Below are positions 19,266 through 28,051 of a DNA stretch of 64,000 nucleotides, in pieces (the stretch's first letter is position 1; every line of letters begins with the position of its first letter). The notes under the pieces were generated by a model. The model saw only the letters and a list, made by a program, of their open reading frames with translations, ran no database searches and was not told where the DNA came from. Origin of the DNA: Enterococcus sp. MMGLQ5-1 (GTDB lineage Bacteria > Bacillota > Bacilli > Lactobacillales > Streptococcaceae); NCBI RefSeq assembly GCF_013155265.1, contig NZ_JABJXU010000003.1, positions 62,001 through 126,000 of the forward strand, written 5' to 3'. The position numbers were made by a program, and so were the translations under genes.

Positions 19266-20078
19266 ATGGATAATAGGATCCGTGATATAATTATGAGCAA
19301 ATTAAGTAGAGTAATGAGGTGCTGGTTAATGGGGCATGGTGATAAAGAAACTGTGGTGTTTTCAAAAGTAAAAGATGCTTTTTTTAAGTCTTTAGAACAG
19401 AGGGAACTCTCTGATGATTTGGTTGAAATTTCAAAAATACTTGAAACGGCAAAGCCAAATGATAACTCAAGTGACTTTCCAGATTTTATATTTGATATTG
19501 GCTTTATAGAGCACTTTCAGGTTACATCCTCTAAAGAAACTAGAAAAGGTGCTGAGCACATAAAAGATAAAAACATTCATGATGGAAAACTTGCCGGAAT
19601 TGAGAAAAAGATTGCGCAAGATGAGATAAAACAGGTGGTAAGGCAGGAATTCAGATATCCGAAGCATTCCTATGATTATTTCCTAAATTCCTTTAAGAAG
19701 AATTGGGATAGTCATATTGAGAGCTTATCAAAGTATGTGCAAGACTATGAAACTGGCATTTTCTTCATCCAATATTCTGACTTTGCCCTTGAGATGATGG
19801 AGTATTTTGATGATAGTAGTAATCAATCAAAAACAAGGCCAAGTGGTATTCCGAGACATTATGAAGATTACCGATTGAGCAAAGACAAAAATCTTCTTTC
19901 ATTCATCAAAAAGGATAACGATAAACTCAAATATGTGATTTTCTTAAATCGTTCGCAAGTTGAAATCATTATCTTGAGTGAAGTTGATGAGCTACTTAGC
20001 GCCGCAAATTGGGATGTAGCAATTGCTGCTAGACCAGTATCAATTGAAGTTGATAGATATATTCCTATTAGTTTCTAG
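19266..20078 (+). CDS. unknown cargo protein, possibly nuclease-like
   Basis: I do not recognise this 270-residue soluble protein. A central segment (about 75-100) reads PDFIFDIGFIEHFQVTSSKE. This has the D...(E)xF-Q/K-V shape of a PD-(D/E)XK nuclease core but lacks a clean E-X-K. The rest is helical and charged, and it ends in a beta-rich stretch (YVIFLNRSQVEIIIL). It is a monocistronic gene between a surface protein and a restriction-modification operon, with its own terminator, so a defence or accessory role is plausible from context only. The start ATG 19266 has a modest GTAAGG before it. An in-frame ATG at 19296 is an alternative. Confidence 0.6.
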   Translation: MDNRIRDIIMSKLSRVMRCWLMGHGDKETVVFSKVKDAFFKSLEQRELSDDLVEISKILETAKPNDNSSDFPDFIFDIGFIEHFQVTSSKETRKGAEHIKDKNIHDGKLAGIEKKIAQDEIKQVVRQEFRYPKHSYDYFLNSFKKNWDSHIESLSKYVQDYETGIFFIQYSDFALEMMEYFDDSSNQSKTRPSGIPRHYEDYRLSKDKNLLSFIKKDNDKLKYVIFLNRSQVEIIILSEVDELLSAANWDVAIAARPVSIEVDRYIPISF

Positions 20079-20098
20079 CTGTAATACCAAATCATAAT

Positions 20099-20136
20099 GA
20101 ACTGCCGTTGATTTTTTCTGGTCAAGGCAGTTTTTG
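20099..20136 (+). terminator. terminator upstream of the restriction-modification operon
   Basis: AACTGCCGTTGA pairs with GTCAAGGCAGTT around a T-rich loop, and TTTTGTTTT follows. Confidence 0.85.
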
Positions 20137-20188
20137 TTTTGCACTAAATAAAAAACAATCAGCAAAACTGTTCTTTAGTGCCTGAAGT

Positions 20189-20246
20189 CGTGATATAATA
20201 GTTCTATATTTATAGAATAAAATTCCTTAAAAATGGAATGGAGGAA
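20189..20246 (+). promoter_or_regulatory. promoter and palindromic operator of the LlaI-like operon
   Basis: An extended -10 (TGATATAAT, 20191-20199) is followed two bases later by the perfect inverted repeat TTCTATA-TT-TATAGAA (20202-20217), which would cover the transcription start. A second small repeat ATTCC-N8-GGAAT (20222-20239) lies between it and the ribosome-binding site. The -35 is poor. The layout fits autorepression by the HTH protein encoded next. Confidence 0.6.
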
Positions 20247-20250
20247 CTCA

Positions 20251-20469
20251 ATGAGTTTTAGCTATGAACGTCTTTGGGAACAGGCTTTAAAAAAGAAAAT
20301 AAATAAAACCGCATTACGAGATATGGCTGGAATAACTAATTCTACGCTCTCTAGACTATCTAAAGATGAGACGGTCTCTATGGAGGCATTGGCAAGAATA
20401 TGTGAAGCACTCCACTGCGGGTTAGAAGATATTGTTGAATATAAACTTGAAAAGAATGGGAATGACTGA
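20251..20469 (+). CDS. XRE-family HTH controller of the restriction-modification operon
   Basis: The 72-residue protein is almost entirely one helix-turn-helix domain: INKTALRDMAGITNSTLSRLSKDETVSMEALARICEALHC, the YozG/Cro-CI type. GGAGG sits 6 bases before ATG 20251. The upstream in-frame ATG 20233 would place the ribosome-binding site inside the gene. Its TGA overlaps the methylase ATG (ATGA). A small controller (C) gene directly before a FokI-type methylase is the arrangement of llaIC in the lactococcal LlaI system. The palindrome over the promoter is its likely binding site. Confidence 0.75.
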   Translation: MSFSYERLWEQALKKKINKTALRDMAGITNSTLSRLSKDETVSMEALARICEALHCGLEDIVEYKLEKNGND

Positions 20470-22337
20470 TGAGGTATTTAGGAAACAAAACTAATTTATT
20501 GAATTTCATACAACAGGTTATAAAAAAACATGATATACAAGGTCAGACATTTGCAGACTTATTTGCGGGAACAGGTTCTGTCGGCGACTACTTCAAAGGT
20601 GAATACACCGTTCTCTCAAATGATTATATGTATTTTTCAAAGGTCATTAGTGAAGCAAAATTGTTGAATTCAGAGAAGCCGAAGTTTGATAGTTTTGTAA
20701 AGAGGTATGGGAAAACACCTTTTCAATGGTTGAACGAACGAGAATATACACCGAATGATGGATATTTTGTTTATAACAACTATACTCCACGTGCTGAAAG
20801 AATGTATTTGACTGAAGAAAACGCACTTAAAATTGATGGAATGCGACTTGATATCGAGGAGTTGTTTCAGGAAGGAGTTATTTCAAAAGCAGAGTATTCT
20901 TATCTGTTGGCTTCTCTGTTAGAGAGTGTAACAAAGGTTTCAAATACTTCTGGGACTTATCAGGCTTTCTTCAAGTTTTGGGAATCACGTGCATTAAAAA
21001 AATTCACCATAATGCCACTTGAGATGAAGGACTCACTATCGGTATCTAAGGACAATAGATGTTTTAATAAAAATACAAATAAATTGGTTAGGGAAATTTC
21101 CGGAGACATTGCTTATATTGATCCACCTTATACAATTACCCAATATACTAATTCGTATCACGTTCTTGAGACAATCTCACGTTATGATAATCCTGAATTG
21201 TTTGGGAAAACTGGCAGAAGAGTTAAGCGGGAGTTTTCGGGGTATTCAAATAAGTCAACGGCATATTATGAATTTGAAGACTTGTTCCGCCAGATTAACT
21301 TTACTCATGTGCTTGTTAGCTATAGCAATCAATCAATAGTTCCACTTGATGAATTAGTTGACCTAGCCAGAAGATTTGCAGTTGATGGTATTGTTGAAGT
21401 TGAGACGAATGAATACAGGGAGTACTCAACAAATAACTCCAGTATGAAAGGTGAGGGAAAGAAACTTCAAGAAGTAATCATCTATTTCAAGAAGAACTTG
21501 GAAACCAATAAATCACCATTAAACTATGCCGGGAGTAAAGACGATGTGATTCCTAGAATATTTAAACTATTACCGAAACATGTGACAACTTTTGTTGATG
21601 CAATGGGAGGAGCGTTTAATGTGGGTGCGAATGCTACTGCATTGAACAAAGTAGTGTATAACGAATACCATCCATTTGTCTTTGAAATGATGCAGATGAT
21701 TGTTAACACTCCGGCAGATGAGTTGATTAGAAATGTTGAGCAGATCGTAAGTCGATATTCATTGGAGAAGAAAGGGAAAGAAGCGTTTAATCGCTTGCGT
21801 GATCATTATAATAATGAGGAACAAACACCAATTAACCTATACACTTTGAATATTTATTCTTTCCAAAATATACTGCGATTCAATCAAGCAAAGAAATACA
21901 ATACACCTATTGGTAATAATGAATTTAATGAAGGATATAAAGATAGAATAACTCGTTTTGTTACACGAGCTCCAGAAGTGGAGATGCGTTTGGGTAGCTA
22001 TTCAGCGATTAATTTTAACGAGTATGATGATGATACCGTGTTTTATTTTGACCCACCATATTTGGTCACAACAGCTGGTTATAACGATGGTAAGCGTGGT
22101 TTTGATGGATGGGATGCCGAACAGGAAGCAAGTCTCTTAAAATATCTCACCGAATTGGATTCAGCAGGCAAAAAATTTATGTTATCAAATGTACTTGAGC
22201 ATAAAGGGAAAACTAATCACTTGTTAATGGAGTGGATCCAATACCACGGCTTTAATGTAAATACAATTGGTGAAACAGGGATTAAATACCCAAGACGGGA
22301 AATTCTAGTAACAAACTATAATACTTTTGAAAGGTGA
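20469..22337 (+). CDS. bifunctional N6-adenine DNA methyltransferase (FokI/LlaI type, two D12 domains)
   Basis: The 622-residue protein is two Dam/D12-class methylases in tandem. Domain 1 (about 1-345) starts MRYLGNKTNLLNFI, with the SAM loop DLFAGTGSVGDYF (about 29-41) and the catalytic DPPY (about 218-221). Domain 2 (about 350-622) starts SPLNYAGSKDDVIPRIF, with FVDAMGGAFNVGANA and DPPY (about 533-536). Fusion of two methylases, one for each strand of an asymmetric site, is the known design of M.FokI, M.StsI and M.LlaI. It protects the cell from the downstream nuclease genes. The exact recognition sequence cannot be read here. No frameshift or missing motif is seen. Confidence 0.9.
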   Translation: MRYLGNKTNLLNFIQQVIKKHDIQGQTFADLFAGTGSVGDYFKGEYTVLSNDYMYFSKVISEAKLLNSEKPKFDSFVKRYGKTPFQWLNEREYTPNDGYFVYNNYTPRAERMYLTEENALKIDGMRLDIEELFQEGVISKAEYSYLLASLLESVTKVSNTSGTYQAFFKFWESRALKKFTIMPLEMKDSLSVSKDNRCFNKNTNKLVREISGDIAYIDPPYTITQYTNSYHVLETISRYDNPELFGKTGRRVKREFSGYSNKSTAYYEFEDLFRQINFTHVLVSYSNQSIVPLDELVDLARRFAVDGIVEVETNEYREYSTNNSSMKGEGKKLQEVIIYFKKNLETNKSPLNYAGSKDDVIPRIFKLLPKHVTTFVDAMGGAFNVGANATALNKVVYNEYHPFVFEMMQMIVNTPADELIRNVEQIVSRYSLEKKGKEAFNRLRDHYNNEEQTPINLYTLNIYSFQNILRFNQAKKYNTPIGNNEFNEGYKDRITRFVTRAPEVEMRLGSYSAINFNEYDDDTVFYFDPPYLVTTAGYNDGKRGFDGWDAEQEASLLKYLTELDSAGKKFMLSNVLEHKGKTNHLLMEWIQYHGFNVNTIGETGIKYPRREILVTNYNTFER

Positions 22338-22342
22338 AAAGG

Positions 22343-23338
22343 ATGAGAAAGTTACTCTTGCAAGATGGTAGTTATCAAACAAAATTTAATAAAATCGATG
22401 TGACACCTCCGACTGGAGTTTCCAAATTGGAATATATTGAGACAAAACTCCTACAGGAGATAAATAATAAAAACCCAAGATTAAACATTTCGGCTATTGA
22501 ATACCTGGATATAAACAATGAATTTACAGGGTTTATTGGAGGGACTTATTCGGCACTAATCATTGATGAGGAAAATATTCCATCATTACCAACTAGTATA
22601 ATAGATGATTCTAGATACTTCACTGACGCAATTGGAAATGTTATACGACAAAGAATTATGGCATATGTTTTTACTAGCCCTGCGACCAAAGATGAGGGAC
22701 GAAATATAACAGTTGCTCAGGACATTTTTCCTAGGTTATTGGACTATATTGACCAATATATCAACTCACCAAGTTACACGTATGCGAATCACCCATTTTA
22801 TTATATTAGCTTAATGACTCCGAGTGGGGAACTTCAAGCATCTCTTCTATCAAATTATGCGAGGTTAAACCAACTAGACTTTGAGTACATTGAGCTTTTT
22901 CCGACAGGTGTAAATTTCTCGAAAATGCCAAGAGATGTAGAAGGTGTAATTGATTTTATCGCAAATTTACCTAGAAGCCGTAAAACAATTTCGGATGTAC
23001 AAGTGACGGATGAATACGAATTCGATGTTATAAATAAAAAACTAACCATTCTATCTGGAACGCTTCTAGTAAACCTGACTCATAATAACTTTGGTAGAAA
23101 AGTTGAACGCACGAGGAGAGGTAATGCAGGCTTCAAAGGGAGCGAAGAAAAGTTCTATTGGTTAGATGTTTTATCTATGTTTGAATTAGCATTACGTAAT
23201 AATTATGAGATTGATTACAGTCAGTTGTGGGATTGGTATAACCAAAATCAGAGAGTTAATTCATTTGGAAATGGTGATAAATTTCCAAGATTCGAATCTC
23301 TTTTGAAATATTTTGATAAGAAAACTTTGAAAGGTTAG
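22343..23338 (+). CDS. LlaI.1-like restriction subunit of unknown biochemical role
   Basis: The 331-residue soluble protein shows no catalytic motif I recognise. By position (third in the operon, between a FokI-type methylase and an McrB-like GTPase) and size it corresponds to LlaI.1. It could supply DNA recognition, since the McrB-like protein that follows is short and lacks an N-terminal DNA-binding domain. That role is inference. A GTG at 22334 overlaps the methylase stop, but AAAGGTG lies 6 bases before ATG 22343, which is preferred. The gap to the next gene is 10 bases. Confidence 0.65.
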   Translation: MRKLLLQDGSYQTKFNKIDVTPPTGVSKLEYIETKLLQEINNKNPRLNISAIEYLDINNEFTGFIGGTYSALIIDEENIPSLPTSIIDDSRYFTDAIGNVIRQRIMAYVFTSPATKDEGRNITVAQDIFPRLLDYIDQYINSPSYTYANHPFYYISLMTPSGELQASLLSNYARLNQLDFEYIELFPTGVNFSKMPRDVEGVIDFIANLPRSRKTISDVQVTDEYEFDVINKKLTILSGTLLVNLTHNNFGRKVERTRRGNAGFKGSEEKFYWLDVLSMFELALRNNYEIDYSQLWDWYNQNQRVNSFGNGDKFPRFESLLKYFDKKTLKG

Positions 23339-23348
23339 GGTAGAAGAA

Positions 23349-24362
23349 ATGCATAATCAAGAAATTTATTATGGAGCACCAGGGACTGGAAAAAGCCGCA
23401 AAGTAAAAGATACTTTATTGGCGGGAGTTCCCCAAAGCAAGGTATTTAGAGTAACTATTCACCCTGAATTCACTTATTCAGATTTCATCGGTCAATTGTT
23501 ACCAGAAGCAACTTCCAAGGGAGTTGAATTTAAGTTTCATAGAGGCCCGTTTACTGATGCATTGGTAGAAGCATATGCGGATACAAGCGCAGAAGTTTTT
23601 CTCGTCCTAGAAGAATTGTCACGAGGAAATGTCGCTGCAATTTTTGGTGATATTTTCCAACTGCTTGATAGGGATGACTATTTTGTAAGTGAATACCCTG
23701 TAAATAATAAAGCTATTGCTGTTGAATTGAGTCAAGCCACTGATGATATAAAGCTACCATCCAACTTAAACATTATTGGGACTGTTAATATGAATGACCA
23801 GAATGTTTTCCCAATGGATACTGCATTTAAACGTAGATTTGATTGGAAATATGTTTCAACACATCCTCAAGTAAAATTAGGAACGACAACTGTAGATACG
23901 AGATTAAATAATCCACTCATTCCTATCAATTATTCAGGTTCTGGTGGTAACTTTGAGGTCAATTGGTTAAGTTTTTACTCTGCCCTAAACAAATTTATTA
24001 CTGATAAAATCGATGGACTCGGGAAAAAGGAAGATAAGCAGTTAGGTCAGTTCTTTATCAAGTTTAGTAAGGATGATATTTTGAATTCTAATTCAGATAC
24101 CATAGGAAACCCGAGCTTTACTTCTAAGGACAAAACAACTGCACAAAATTCAATCATTGAAACGCTTAGAAATAAGTTACTCCTTTATTTGTGGCAAGAT
24201 GTGCAGGGAGTGAGTGGTTTCGCTTCATCTTCAAGTTTGTTTGCTGATAATATCACTAGTTTTGATACCTTATATGAAGACTTTGGGAATAAACAGGTGT
24301 TTAGTGATGATTTTTTGGACAAGTTCCTAAGTGGTACAAATAGGACAATATATAATTATTGA
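23349..24362 (+). CDS. McrB-like AAA+ GTPase (LlaI.2-like)
   Basis: The 337-residue AAA+ protein has Walker A YYGAPGTGKS (about 7-16) at the very N-terminus, Walker B plus McrB-type LVLEELSRGNVAAIFGD (about 86-102), a sensor segment GTVNMND (about 144-150) and the arginine-finger region AFKRRFDW. This is the motor module of McrBC-type systems. McrB binds GTP, and here the selectivity motif reads NMND and not NTAD. There is no DNA-recognition domain before the motor. It likely assembles with the following McrC-like nuclease and drives translocation and cleavage. AGAAGAA precedes the ATG. Confidence 0.85.
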   Translation: MHNQEIYYGAPGTGKSRKVKDTLLAGVPQSKVFRVTIHPEFTYSDFIGQLLPEATSKGVEFKFHRGPFTDALVEAYADTSAEVFLVLEELSRGNVAAIFGDIFQLLDRDDYFVSEYPVNNKAIAVELSQATDDIKLPSNLNIIGTVNMNDQNVFPMDTAFKRRFDWKYVSTHPQVKLGTTTVDTRLNNPLIPINYSGSGGNFEVNWLSFYSALNKFITDKIDGLGKKEDKQLGQFFIKFSKDDILNSNSDTIGNPSFTSKDKTTAQNSIIETLRNKLLLYLWQDVQGVSGFASSSSLFADNITSFDTLYEDFGNKQVFSDDFLDKFLSGTNRTIYNY

Positions 24363-24374
24363 TGAGGTGCCAGT

Positions 24375-25769
24375 ATGATAGTTGATTATGCAATCGAAGG
24401 GGCACCAATCGACAAGAGCAAATATCAAGAGTTGGGTTTCACTTTCGGTGATTTAGATGTACGGAAAAGGGAAAAGAAATCAAAAAGTGGAAAAAATGAT
24501 GGGTTTGAAATTGTTTGTGATTTTACTGGTTTTTTGATCAATAACGAAAATGATGTTTTAACAGTATTTCCCAAACATTTCCCAGCTAAAAAAGAGAATA
24601 TTGAAAACGATTCTCATTTGTTATTTAACGTTTTGATGAAGGCTCAAAATAAGAAACCTGTATCAATGATAGGCCAGAATACTACCAATAATTTTCAGAG
24701 CGATTATCCATTTGATCCTTTTTTTAGAGTATATGATTACTTCTCCGAATTTGGTCTTTTGTTTGAAGACAGGAAGGTAATAAAACCAAATCAAGGTGGA
24801 AGAATAAAGTGGAAAGAAACGATTTCTAAAGGAGAATTCTATCTTGAGAGCGGGAAAACAGTTTTGTTTCCGTTCTATTATGAAAAGAAGTATAACTTTT
24901 CCACCTTCTTGACAGAGGCGATGGTTTTCGCAATTGATTATACTCTGATGAAATTTAAGTATTTTATTGACCTTTCAGATACTGGGAGAGAATTTCCAGA
25001 TTTTGATTTTCTGGGGTCTAAGGATTATGTGGTTGAGGTGCTTCAGTCATACAAAGAGACGGAGTTCAAAGATTCTAAGATTGAGTTATTAGATGCCTTA
25101 ATTGCTTTCTTTTCTCAGATTAAAGCAGGAGGAAATTATTATCTAAAACATTATTCCTTTAAAAGTGTATGGGAGAATATGGTTGAGGAATTTTTGAATG
25201 GCAATTTTGAAAGCTTTACTAGAGGAGAGCTCAAATTAAAATCAAATGTTCATAAGGCTCGGTTTAAAAAGCCAACATTTTATCCAAACTCTTTAAATGA
25301 TAGTCACTATTTTCAACCAGACTATTATTTTGTAGATGAGTTGAGAAATCAAATTATTTTTGATGCAAAGTATTATTCAAAAATCCATGGAATGAACTAT
25401 AAGCAGATTTGTTACAACATGTTCTTGGAAGGCTATATAGGGAAAGAGTATCCTGACAATACAAAATCTAGTGCAGTATTTCCAAAATCTATATTATCTG
25501 GGATGGGAGGATATCCGACTAGCGATATAATTTATTATGGATATATCGAGCGAGAACGAAGTTCAAAGAGCATTGCTCCCAAATATAATAATGTTTTTTC
25601 AGCACTAATCTTACCGTCTGAAGAAAGAAAAAGAAGACAGCACTTTCAACTCTCAAGTATTTATGCTGAAGGGGATCCGAATCTGTTTATTTCAGAAGAG
25701 TATTTCAATATAAAAGAAGTAATGCAGTATTATGTGAATAATCGATTTGTTATTACAAATGATAAATAA
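24375..25769 (+). CDS. McrC / LlaJI-type restriction endonuclease subunit (LlaI.3-like)
   Basis: The 464-residue protein has a C-terminal nuclease core: FQPDYYFVDE (about 313-322) followed by IIFDAKYYSK (about 328-337). This is the D...DAK form of PD-(D/E)XK, as in McrC and LlaJI-family enzymes. The N-terminal half is probably the part that activates and contacts the GTPase. GAGGTG lies before ATG 24375, and the gap to the GTPase gene is 12 bases. It closes the five-gene operon C-M-1-2-3 with all frames open, so restriction is probably functional. Confidence 0.8.
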   Translation: MIVDYAIEGAPIDKSKYQELGFTFGDLDVRKREKKSKSGKNDGFEIVCDFTGFLINNENDVLTVFPKHFPAKKENIENDSHLLFNVLMKAQNKKPVSMIGQNTTNNFQSDYPFDPFFRVYDYFSEFGLLFEDRKVIKPNQGGRIKWKETISKGEFYLESGKTVLFPFYYEKKYNFSTFLTEAMVFAIDYTLMKFKYFIDLSDTGREFPDFDFLGSKDYVVEVLQSYKETEFKDSKIELLDALIAFFSQIKAGGNYYLKHYSFKSVWENMVEEFLNGNFESFTRGELKLKSNVHKARFKKPTFYPNSLNDSHYFQPDYYFVDELRNQIIFDAKYYSKIHGMNYKQICYNMFLEGYIGKEYPDNTKSSAVFPKSILSGMGGYPTSDIIYYGYIERERSSKSIAPKYNNVFSALILPSEERKRRQHFQLSSIYAEGDPNLFISEEYFNIKEVMQYYVNNRFVITNDK

Positions 25770-25788
25770 AGGTTAGGGGAAGAGAGTC

Positions 25789-27678
25789 ATGGCACAACAA
25801 CGTTCATTTCAAAAATATGTAAGCAAGCATCACGAGAATGATTTGTTTGATGCCGTGGCGTCTTTTATCCCAGATAATTTGGATGAAATCCACTTATGGT
25901 CTTACAACATTGATGTTGATAACCTAGATGAAGAAAACGTCTCGTTTGACGATATGAAGGTTGAACAAGTATTTGTTAATGAGGAAACGCTCACTAATGA
26001 TATTGAGTTTGACGTTCTAGTATCTGGAGCAATTTACTTTAGCGAATGTGACCGTCATAATGATTACGAGGATAGCTGCAACGCTTGGTTTCGAGTTAAT
26101 TGTCGTGCAACGATTGATGGAGAATTGAAAAACTTCAAAGTTCACGATGTTGAGACCTACGATAAAAAGAAAAATAGATTTCATCGGAGATTGTCTGATG
26201 CCTTGGTTCCCATTATATCTTCAGAAGATGTTGAATTTGAAGCTGAGCAATTTTTGACAATGTATTTCCCCGAAGCCATGGAAATTCCTCAGCGTGTTGA
26301 TCCACTTTTGATAGCTGAAAAAATGGGACTTACGGTGGAGTACCATGAAATTTCAGAAGATGGGAACATTTTTGGTCAAATTTATTTTCATGATGCTCTT
26401 CTTGATGGGAAAGAAATCAAGGCAAAAACTATCCTGATTGATCCTCGTGTCATCGAAAGCCGTGGGATTGGTGGACTTAATAACACAATAATGCACGAGT
26501 GTGTCCATTGGCATAAACATAGGCTTGCATTTGAATTGGTTAGGCTTTTCCAGCCTGAGCTTTCGAATATTACCACGACTAGAGAAGAGTTCGATGGGCT
26601 CATTGAGAAAAATATGACGCCAACAGATTGGATGGAGATTCAAGCTAGTAAGATTACGCCTAAAATCTTGATGCCTAAAAAGATGTTTAAACAAGAAGTT
26701 GAAACGTTTATGCGTCCTGATGGCGGAAGTGGAATAGTGGACCAGCTCCTCATAATCGAGGGAACTATTTCAGAGCTTGCTAGTTTTTTCAGCGTATCAA
26801 AATTATCTGCAAAAATTCGGATGGTTGAGTTAGGTTATGAGATTGCAATTGGTGCGTCAAATTTCGTTGATGGCCATCCTGTACCCCCACACTCTTGGAA
26901 GCAGGGAGCTATATCTGCTAACCAGACTTATTCCATTGGTTTTGTTGATGCAACTATAGAGACATTAAAGAACCCAAGATTACATGAACAGGTACTAGCA
27001 GGTGATTATTGCTATGTTGAATCGCACATGGTAATCAACTCGCCTGATTACGTTGAGCAGGATATGTGGGGGAATTTAAGTCTAACTGACTATGCTCGGC
27101 ATCATATGGATGAGTGCTGTTTAGTATTTTCAATATCGGTTAAATCGCATTCTCAAGAAAAACGTTACGTTCTTGAATGTGTTTTAAACCGTGATGATAT
27201 GTCGGTTTTAAGTTTTGAGATGGACTTTTCCGTAGATGACAACACTTCAGTCCAAGAAAAAGCGGATAAGATGTCAGAGAACAGAAGAAAGGCTACGGGC
27301 TTGAAAAAGGTTCTTCAGGAAATTGCTGGTATGGACTTTCGGGACGCATTCGTTTGGTTGATGAGTAACCCTGACACCTTAACTATCCCGGAACTAGAAC
27401 AATCTTCAGGAATTTCTGGTGAAACGATAAAGAGAATGAGGAATAAGCTTGATTATCAGCCTTCCCTCGAGACTTTGGTACTTACATGCATTGGGATGCA
27501 ACTAAATCCAAAAATTAGTTATGAGTTGATTGAGAAAGCAGGCTTAAGATTTGTGAAAACAAATGACTTGCACTTAATATATGAACAATTACTTTGTACT
27601 TGCTTTAGGCGACCAGTATATGAGTGTAAAGAACTATTGGCACTGGCAAATCCAAAATCAACGTCAACAAGTAAGTAG
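25789..27678 (+). CDS. ImmA/IrrE-type metalloprotease with C-terminal HTH-like domain
   Basis: The 629-residue protein begins with about 165 residues of unknown fold and has a zinc-protease core at about 185-300. The metal motif is HECVH within NTIMHECVHWHKHR (about 228-241), as in ImmA/IrrE proteins that cleave repressors. A helical C-terminal part (about 530-585: LTIPELEQSSGISGETIKRM) looks like a helix-turn-helix. ImmA proteases relieve repression in mobile elements and IrrE does so in stress. This one is far longer than ImmA and lacks an adjacent repressor gene. It follows the restriction operon after 19 bases and may be co-transcribed with it, ending at a strong terminator. Confidence 0.75.
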   Translation: MAQQRSFQKYVSKHHENDLFDAVASFIPDNLDEIHLWSYNIDVDNLDEENVSFDDMKVEQVFVNEETLTNDIEFDVLVSGAIYFSECDRHNDYEDSCNAWFRVNCRATIDGELKNFKVHDVETYDKKKNRFHRRLSDALVPIISSEDVEFEAEQFLTMYFPEAMEIPQRVDPLLIAEKMGLTVEYHEISEDGNIFGQIYFHDALLDGKEIKAKTILIDPRVIESRGIGGLNNTIMHECVHWHKHRLAFELVRLFQPELSNITTTREEFDGLIEKNMTPTDWMEIQASKITPKILMPKKMFKQEVETFMRPDGGSGIVDQLLIIEGTISELASFFSVSKLSAKIRMVELGYEIAIGASNFVDGHPVPPHSWKQGAISANQTYSIGFVDATIETLKNPRLHEQVLAGDYCYVESHMVINSPDYVEQDMWGNLSLTDYARHHMDECCLVFSISVKSHSQEKRYVLECVLNRDDMSVLSFEMDFSVDDNTSVQEKADKMSENRRKATGLKKVLQEIAGMDFRDAFVWLMSNPDTLTIPELEQSSGISGETIKRMRNKLDYQPSLETLVLTCIGMQLNPKISYELIEKAGLRFVKTNDLHLIYEQLLCTCFRRPVYECKELLALANPKSTSTSK

Positions 27679-27741
27679 TTTTTTGAAATTATTTCTAAAG
27701 TATGGGGTCACCTGATGACCCCTAGCTAAACAGTATAAGGG

Positions 27742-27785
27742 AAGCCCTTATTGAGAGATTTTGTCTCTTGATAAGGGCTTTTTTG
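27742..27785 (+). terminator. strong terminator after the ImmA/IrrE-type gene
   Basis: AAGCCCTTAT...ATAAGGGCTT plus an inner AGAGA/TCTCT helix, then TTTTTT. It closes the restriction and cargo transcription unit. Confidence 0.93.
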
Positions 27786-27890
27786 CGTTGTTTTGAACCG
27801 AAATGAGGTCATCTGGTGTTCTGGGAAGTGAGCACCAAACTAGCTAAAATTAAAGACGTACTAGGAAATCTAGTGCAACAAAAAATTATT

Positions 27891-28005
27891 CAAGCCTGAT
27901 TTGCAATAAGGGCAAGGAATAGAAATAGCACAATACCAAAGGTTACCACCTTTGAAATTGGTCATTTCTATACCTTTCTTTATTGCGCCTTTGTGTCAGG
28001 TTTTG
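27891..28005 (+). ncRNA. putative structured leader RNA or sRNA upstream of the phage sigma-like gene
   Basis: The strand folds into a long rod. CAAGCCTGA (27891-27899) pairs with TCAGGTTTTG (27996-28005), GCAATAA (27903-27909) with TTATTGC (27980-27986), and AAGG (27914-27917) with CCTT (27973-27976). ATAGAAAT (27919-27926) pairs with ATTTCTAT (27964-27971), ACC with GGT, and the tip is AAAGGT-TACC-ACCTTT (27938-27953). A terminator-like hairpin follows. AGGGCAAGG (27909-27917) can also pair perfectly with CCTTGCCCT (28054-28062) just past that hairpin, so two states are possible. DUF2800 and DUF2815 RNA motifs are known from similar phage regions, and identity with them is untested. Confidence 0.5.
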
Positions 28006-28013
28006 TGCGCTCT

Positions 28014-28051
28014 AGGACTGGTATAGCAAAAGCCACCGGTCCTATTTTTTT
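28014..28051 (+). terminator. terminator-like hairpin ahead of the sigma-like gene
   Basis: AGGACTGGT pairs with ACCGGTCCT (one G-U) around a 12-base loop and is followed by ATTTTTTT. Its position inside a leader, 47 bases before a start codon, suggests attenuation or the 3' end of a small RNA. Confidence 0.7.
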
